Below are positions 7,222 to 8,765 of a stretch of 8,765 bases of DNA, in pieces. A program made the translations under genes and the position numbers. Source of the stretch: Flavobacterium psychrophilum. GTDB taxonomy: Bacteria; Bacteroidota; Bacteroidia; Flavobacteriales; Flavobacteriaceae. The stretch's first letter is position 1; every line of letters starts with the position of its first letter. The stretch lies in the NCBI GenBank assembly GCA_022729635.1, contig DZAU01000078.1, positions 1-8,765 of the forward strand, given 5' to 3'. A model generated the notes under the pieces. The model made no database searches. It saw nothing but the letters and a program-made list of their open reading frames with translations, and had not been told where the DNA came from.

Positions 7222-7314
7222 ATGGAACCAAAAATTAAACTTAATGCAATAGAGGAAGCCATCGAAGACATTCGACAAGGGAAAGTTATTATTGTTGTCG
7301 ATGACTTTCTTTAA
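7222..7314 (+). pseudogene. Truncated ribB 5' copy 2, 30-codon ORF
   Basis: This is a complete short frame encoding MEPKIKLNAI and onward to VVDD, then Phe-Leu-stop. It differs from the first 28 codons of the intact ribBA only at codons 2-3 (GAA CCA instead of GAT ACA), so it is a recent duplicate or has been homogenised with the gene next to it. As in copy 1, the RibB sequence ends just before the E29-G30-R31 part of the active-site loop, and the peptide ends in a doubled stop, TAA TAA. The leader ahead of it is identical to that of the true gene, so if ribBA is translated this peptide should be too, unless structure prevents it. Confidence 0.82.
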
Positions 7315-7335
7315 TAAATTTTTTCTAAAAATTTA
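7315..7335. repeat. AT-only hairpin in leader of intact ribBA
   Basis: Third identical 9-bp stem (TAAATTTTT / AAAAATTTA, TCT loop), 9 nt before the ATG of the intact gene. I see no sign of an FMN riboswitch in the leader. Confidence 0.65.
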
Positions 7336-7344
7336 AAACTAAAT

Positions 7345-8475
7345 ATGGATACAAAAATTAAACTTAATGCAATAGAGGAAGCCATCGAAGACATTCGACA
7401 AGGGAAAGTTATTATTGTTGTCGATGATGAAGGTCGTGAAAACGAAGGTGATTTTCTTGCTGCCGCCGAAAAAGTAACTCCTGAAATGATCAATTTTATG
7501 GCAACTCACGGTCGGGGATTAATTTGTGCTCCACTGACTGAAAATCGTTGCAAAGACTTAGGATTGACCGCAATGGTTCATAATAATACAGACCCGATGG
7601 AAACTGCTTTCACCGTATCGGTAGATTTAAGAGGAAATGGGGTTACCACAGGAATTTCAGCGGCTGACAGGGCACGTACCATTTTATCCTTGGTTGATTC
7701 CAATACAAAGTCTCACGAACTGGCTAGACCAGGACACATATTTCCGTTGATTGCCAAACAAGGCGGTGTTTTAAGACGTACCGGTCATACCGAAGCTGCA
7801 ATAGATTTTGCTCGCTTGGCAGGTTTCAAACCAGCGGGTGTAATTGTCGAAATTATGAATGAAGACGGGACAATGGCACGATTACCACAATTAGTTAAAG
7901 TAGCCAAGAAATTTGATTTAAAATTAGTTTCCATCGAAGATTTGGTAGCCTACAGAATGCAACATGACAGTCTAATTGTAAAAAAAGAAGATTTTGAGAT
8001 AGAAACCCGTTTTGGAAGATTTAGATTGAGAGCTTACCTGCAAACCACCAATAATCGCATTCATATTGCATTGACAAAAGGAACTTGGAATAAAGGCGAA
8101 GCCGTTTTAACTCGAATTAACGCTTCTTTAATTAATAATGACATTCTAGGTACTCTAACCAATGATGCCAACAAAAAACTATGTGATCTCTTCGAATTAA
8201 TCAATGCCAACGGTAAAGGTGCGGTTTTATTTATCAATCAGGAATCACAATCTGGTAACTTATTAAATCGAATTGTTGAATTGAAAGGTTTACAAACCAA
8301 TGGTGTTTTTAAAGCTCCACAAATTATAATGGACAATCGTGATTTTGGAATTGGTGCCCAGATTTTGCACGATATCGATATTTCGAAAATCAGGTTGCTC
8401 TCAAATACAGCGCAGACTAAGCGTGTGGGGATGATAGGATATGGACTTGAAATCAAAGAATACGTGCCTTATTAG
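7345..8475 (+). CDS. ribB: 3,4-Dihydroxy-2-butanone 4-phosphate synthase fused to degenerate GTP cyclohydrolase II domain
   Basis: The RibB half converts ribulose 5-phosphate to 3,4-dihydroxy-2-butanone 4-phosphate and formate for riboflavin synthesis. Residues 1-203 are a complete RibB domain: the acidic loop [11 protein letters not shown] (27-37), [12 protein letters not shown] (55-66), [13 protein letters not shown] (82-94), [12 protein letters not shown] (101-112), RPGH at 128-131, RRTGHTE with H148, and E169 in VEIM. Residues 220-376 resemble RibA ([10 protein letters not shown] at 222-231, DFGIGAQIL at 333-341, [10 protein letters not shown] near the end). However, the three zinc cysteines expected in SEC and RCDC are replaced (about L262, N273, A275), the RQEGR motif reads NQESQ (298-302), and the catalytic tyrosine appears lost. 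I infer that only RibB activity remains, as in RibBX-type proteins, and that a separate ribA should exist. The ATG at 7345 is chosen because only this copy continues into the gene. Confidence 0.93.
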   Translation: MDTKIKLNAIEEAIEDIRQGKVIIVVDDEGRENEGDFLAAAEKVTPEMINFMATHGRGLICAPLTENRCKDLGLTAMVHNNTDPMETAFTVSVDLRGNGVTTGISAADRARTILSLVDSNTKSHELARPGHIFPLIAKQGGVLRRTGHTEAAIDFARLAGFKPAGVIVEIMNEDGTMARLPQLVKVAKKFDLKLVSIEDLVAYRMQHDSLIVKKEDFEIETRFGRFRLRAYLQTTNNRIHIALTKGTWNKGEAVLTRINASLINNDILGTLTNDANKKLCDLFELINANGKGAVLFINQESQSGNLLNRIVELKGLQTNGVFKAPQIIMDNRDFGIGAQILHDIDISKIRLLSNTAQTKRVGMIGYGLEIKEYVPY

Positions 8476-8578
8476 TCCTATTTACAATCATTAAGACCTC
8501 TTTTACTGTATCTAAAGGTAAGGAAATGAAACAATTAAAAAACCGTTGCAAAAAGGATTTTATTTTTGTATAATAGTT
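8476..8578. other. Gap between ribBA and the tRNA promoter
   Basis: This AT-rich spacer has no coding potential. ACC and GGT segments around 8495-8519 could form a weak imperfect stem, not good enough to call a terminator. A TATTTTTG at 8561-8568 matches the -7 consensus, but the only TTG upstream is 12 nt away, too close for a standard promoter. Confidence 0.4.
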
Positions 8579-8609
8579 TTTGTAAAACAAAAAAAGGTTC
8601 TTATATTTG
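8579..8609 (+). promoter_or_regulatory. Promoter of tRNA-Ser, consensus Bacteroidota type
   Basis: TTTG at 8579-8582, 19 nt, then TATATTTG at 8602-8609: both elements match the Bacteroidota consensus exactly, with normal spacing. Transcription would start near 8616, about 25 nt before the mature tRNA. A 7-bp inverted repeat (TTTTTGT / ACAAAAA, 8577-8593) overlaps the -33 element. Confidence 0.75.
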
Positions 8610-8641
8610 CAACCGCATTCAGAAAATGGATGTGATTTATT

Positions 8642-8726
8642 GGAGAAATGGCAGAGTGGTCGATTGCGGCAGTCTTGAAAACTGTTGACTGTAACAGGTC
8701 CGGGGGTTCGAATCCCTCTTTCTCCG
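8642..8726 (+). tRNA. tRNA-Ser (anticodon UGA)
   Basis: A full class II tRNA cloverleaf is visible. The 7-bp acceptor stem is GGAGAAA (8642-8648) with TTTCTCC (8719-8725) and a discriminator G at 8726, as in serine tRNAs. The anticodon stem GCAGT/ACTGT encloses a CTTGAAA loop, placing anticodon TGA at 8676-8678. A long variable arm, about 8686-8701, follows, then the T arm with TTCGAAT. It reads UCA and probably other UCN codons. The CCA end is not encoded (CAG follows the discriminator) and must be added after transcription. Confidence 0.97.
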
Positions 8727-8734
8727 CAGAATTA

Positions 8735-8764
8735 AAACCTTAACGATTGATAATCAATTAGTTA
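8735..8764 (+). terminator. Possible terminator stem after tRNA-Ser, cut by window edge
   Basis: TAAC-G-ATTGAT (8741-8751) pairs with ATCAAT-TA-GTTA (8753-8764) as an imperfect inverted repeat with a 1-nt centre. AAAACCT at 8734-8740 precedes it; a matching AGGTTTT beyond the window would make a standard stem with a U tract. The end of the sequence prevents a firm call. Confidence 0.35.
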
Positions 8765-8765
8765 G

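Larger units (their letters stand above)
7060..7428 (+). repeat. Three in-phase 123-bp tandem units of ribBA leader plus 5' coding end
   Basis: The units are 7060-7182, 7183-7305 and 7306-7428. Each has a 39-bp leader followed by an ATG (7099, 7222, 7345) and 28 codons of ribB. Units 1 and 2 then jump to the next leader, whose first codons read TTT CTT TAA TAA; unit 3 continues into the intact gene. By my count the leaders are identical except for one base at the far 5' end of unit 1. The coding part of unit 2 differs from unit 3 at 2 of the first 83 positions, and unit 1 at 10. The period is exactly 41 codons, so all three starts share a frame. Confidence 0.93.

Noticed and set aside
7069..7335. 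The AT hairpins as intrinsic terminators
   Set aside because: The stems are A/T only and no U tract follows; termination there would also cut off ribBA, which has no promoter of its own that I can see.
7060..7344. Array of repeats as a CRISPR
   Set aside because: The repeats are 123 bp with no variable spacers, and they are partial copies of the adjacent gene.
7192..7344. FMN riboswitch upstream of ribBA
   Set aside because: None of the conserved G-rich RFN-element segments is visible; the region is nearly all repeat leader and ribB coding sequence.
8727..8765. Attachment site for an integrated element at the tRNA 3' end
   Set aside because: No repeat of the tRNA 3' end and no integrase gene is present in the window.

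Overview
The window looks like chromosomal DNA from a Flavobacterium-type member of the Bacteroidota. The evidence is low G+C, absence of Shine-Dalgarno sequences, promoters of the TTTG / TAnnTTTG type, and the gene order tpx - undecaprenol/diacylglycerol kinase - ftsK - lolA-like - lptF/G-like - ribB(A). I recall that order from flavobacteria, but could not check it here.

Layout. Positions 1-285 hold no gene I can support: one short hairpin and some less AT-rich DNA of unknown nature. Positions 286-1467 (minus strand) are a two-gene arsenic cassette, arsR then arsM, driven from a promoter near 1491-1518 that carries a 12-bp palindrome over its -7 element. A 14-bp direct repeat flanks the cassette. 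From 1588 to 8475 every gene is on the plus strand and closely packed: thiol peroxidase, a small lipid kinase, FtsK, a LolA-like periplasmic protein, an LptF/LptG-family permease with a GTG start, and a RibB-RibA fusion. Gaps are 7-18 nt up to the permease, so one long transcript from the tpx promoter is plausible. The window closes with tRNA-Ser(UGA) behind its own near-perfect promoter.

The unusual part is 7028-7428. The gap between the permease and ribBA is filled by broken copies of the start of ribBA. A diverged 11-codon stub begins 7 nt after the permease stop. Then come two 123-bp units, each with the same 39-bp leader (containing a 9-bp AT-only hairpin), a start codon, the first 28 ribB codons, and a stop. 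The third unit runs on into the intact gene. The array is in phase (123 = 3 x 41) and could encode two 30-aa peptides that copy the RibB N-terminus up to the edge of the active-site loop. It may be only a duplication scar, but leader, start codon and reading frame are kept in every full unit.

A second oddity is that the RibA half of the fusion has lost the zinc cysteines and other conserved residues, so the protein probably supplies only dihydroxybutanone phosphate.

Functionally, the plus-strand block combines peroxide defence, lipid-carrier recycling, chromosome segregation, lipoprotein and LPS export, and riboflavin synthesis: housekeeping envelope and division functions. The ars cassette looks like an accessory neighbour.
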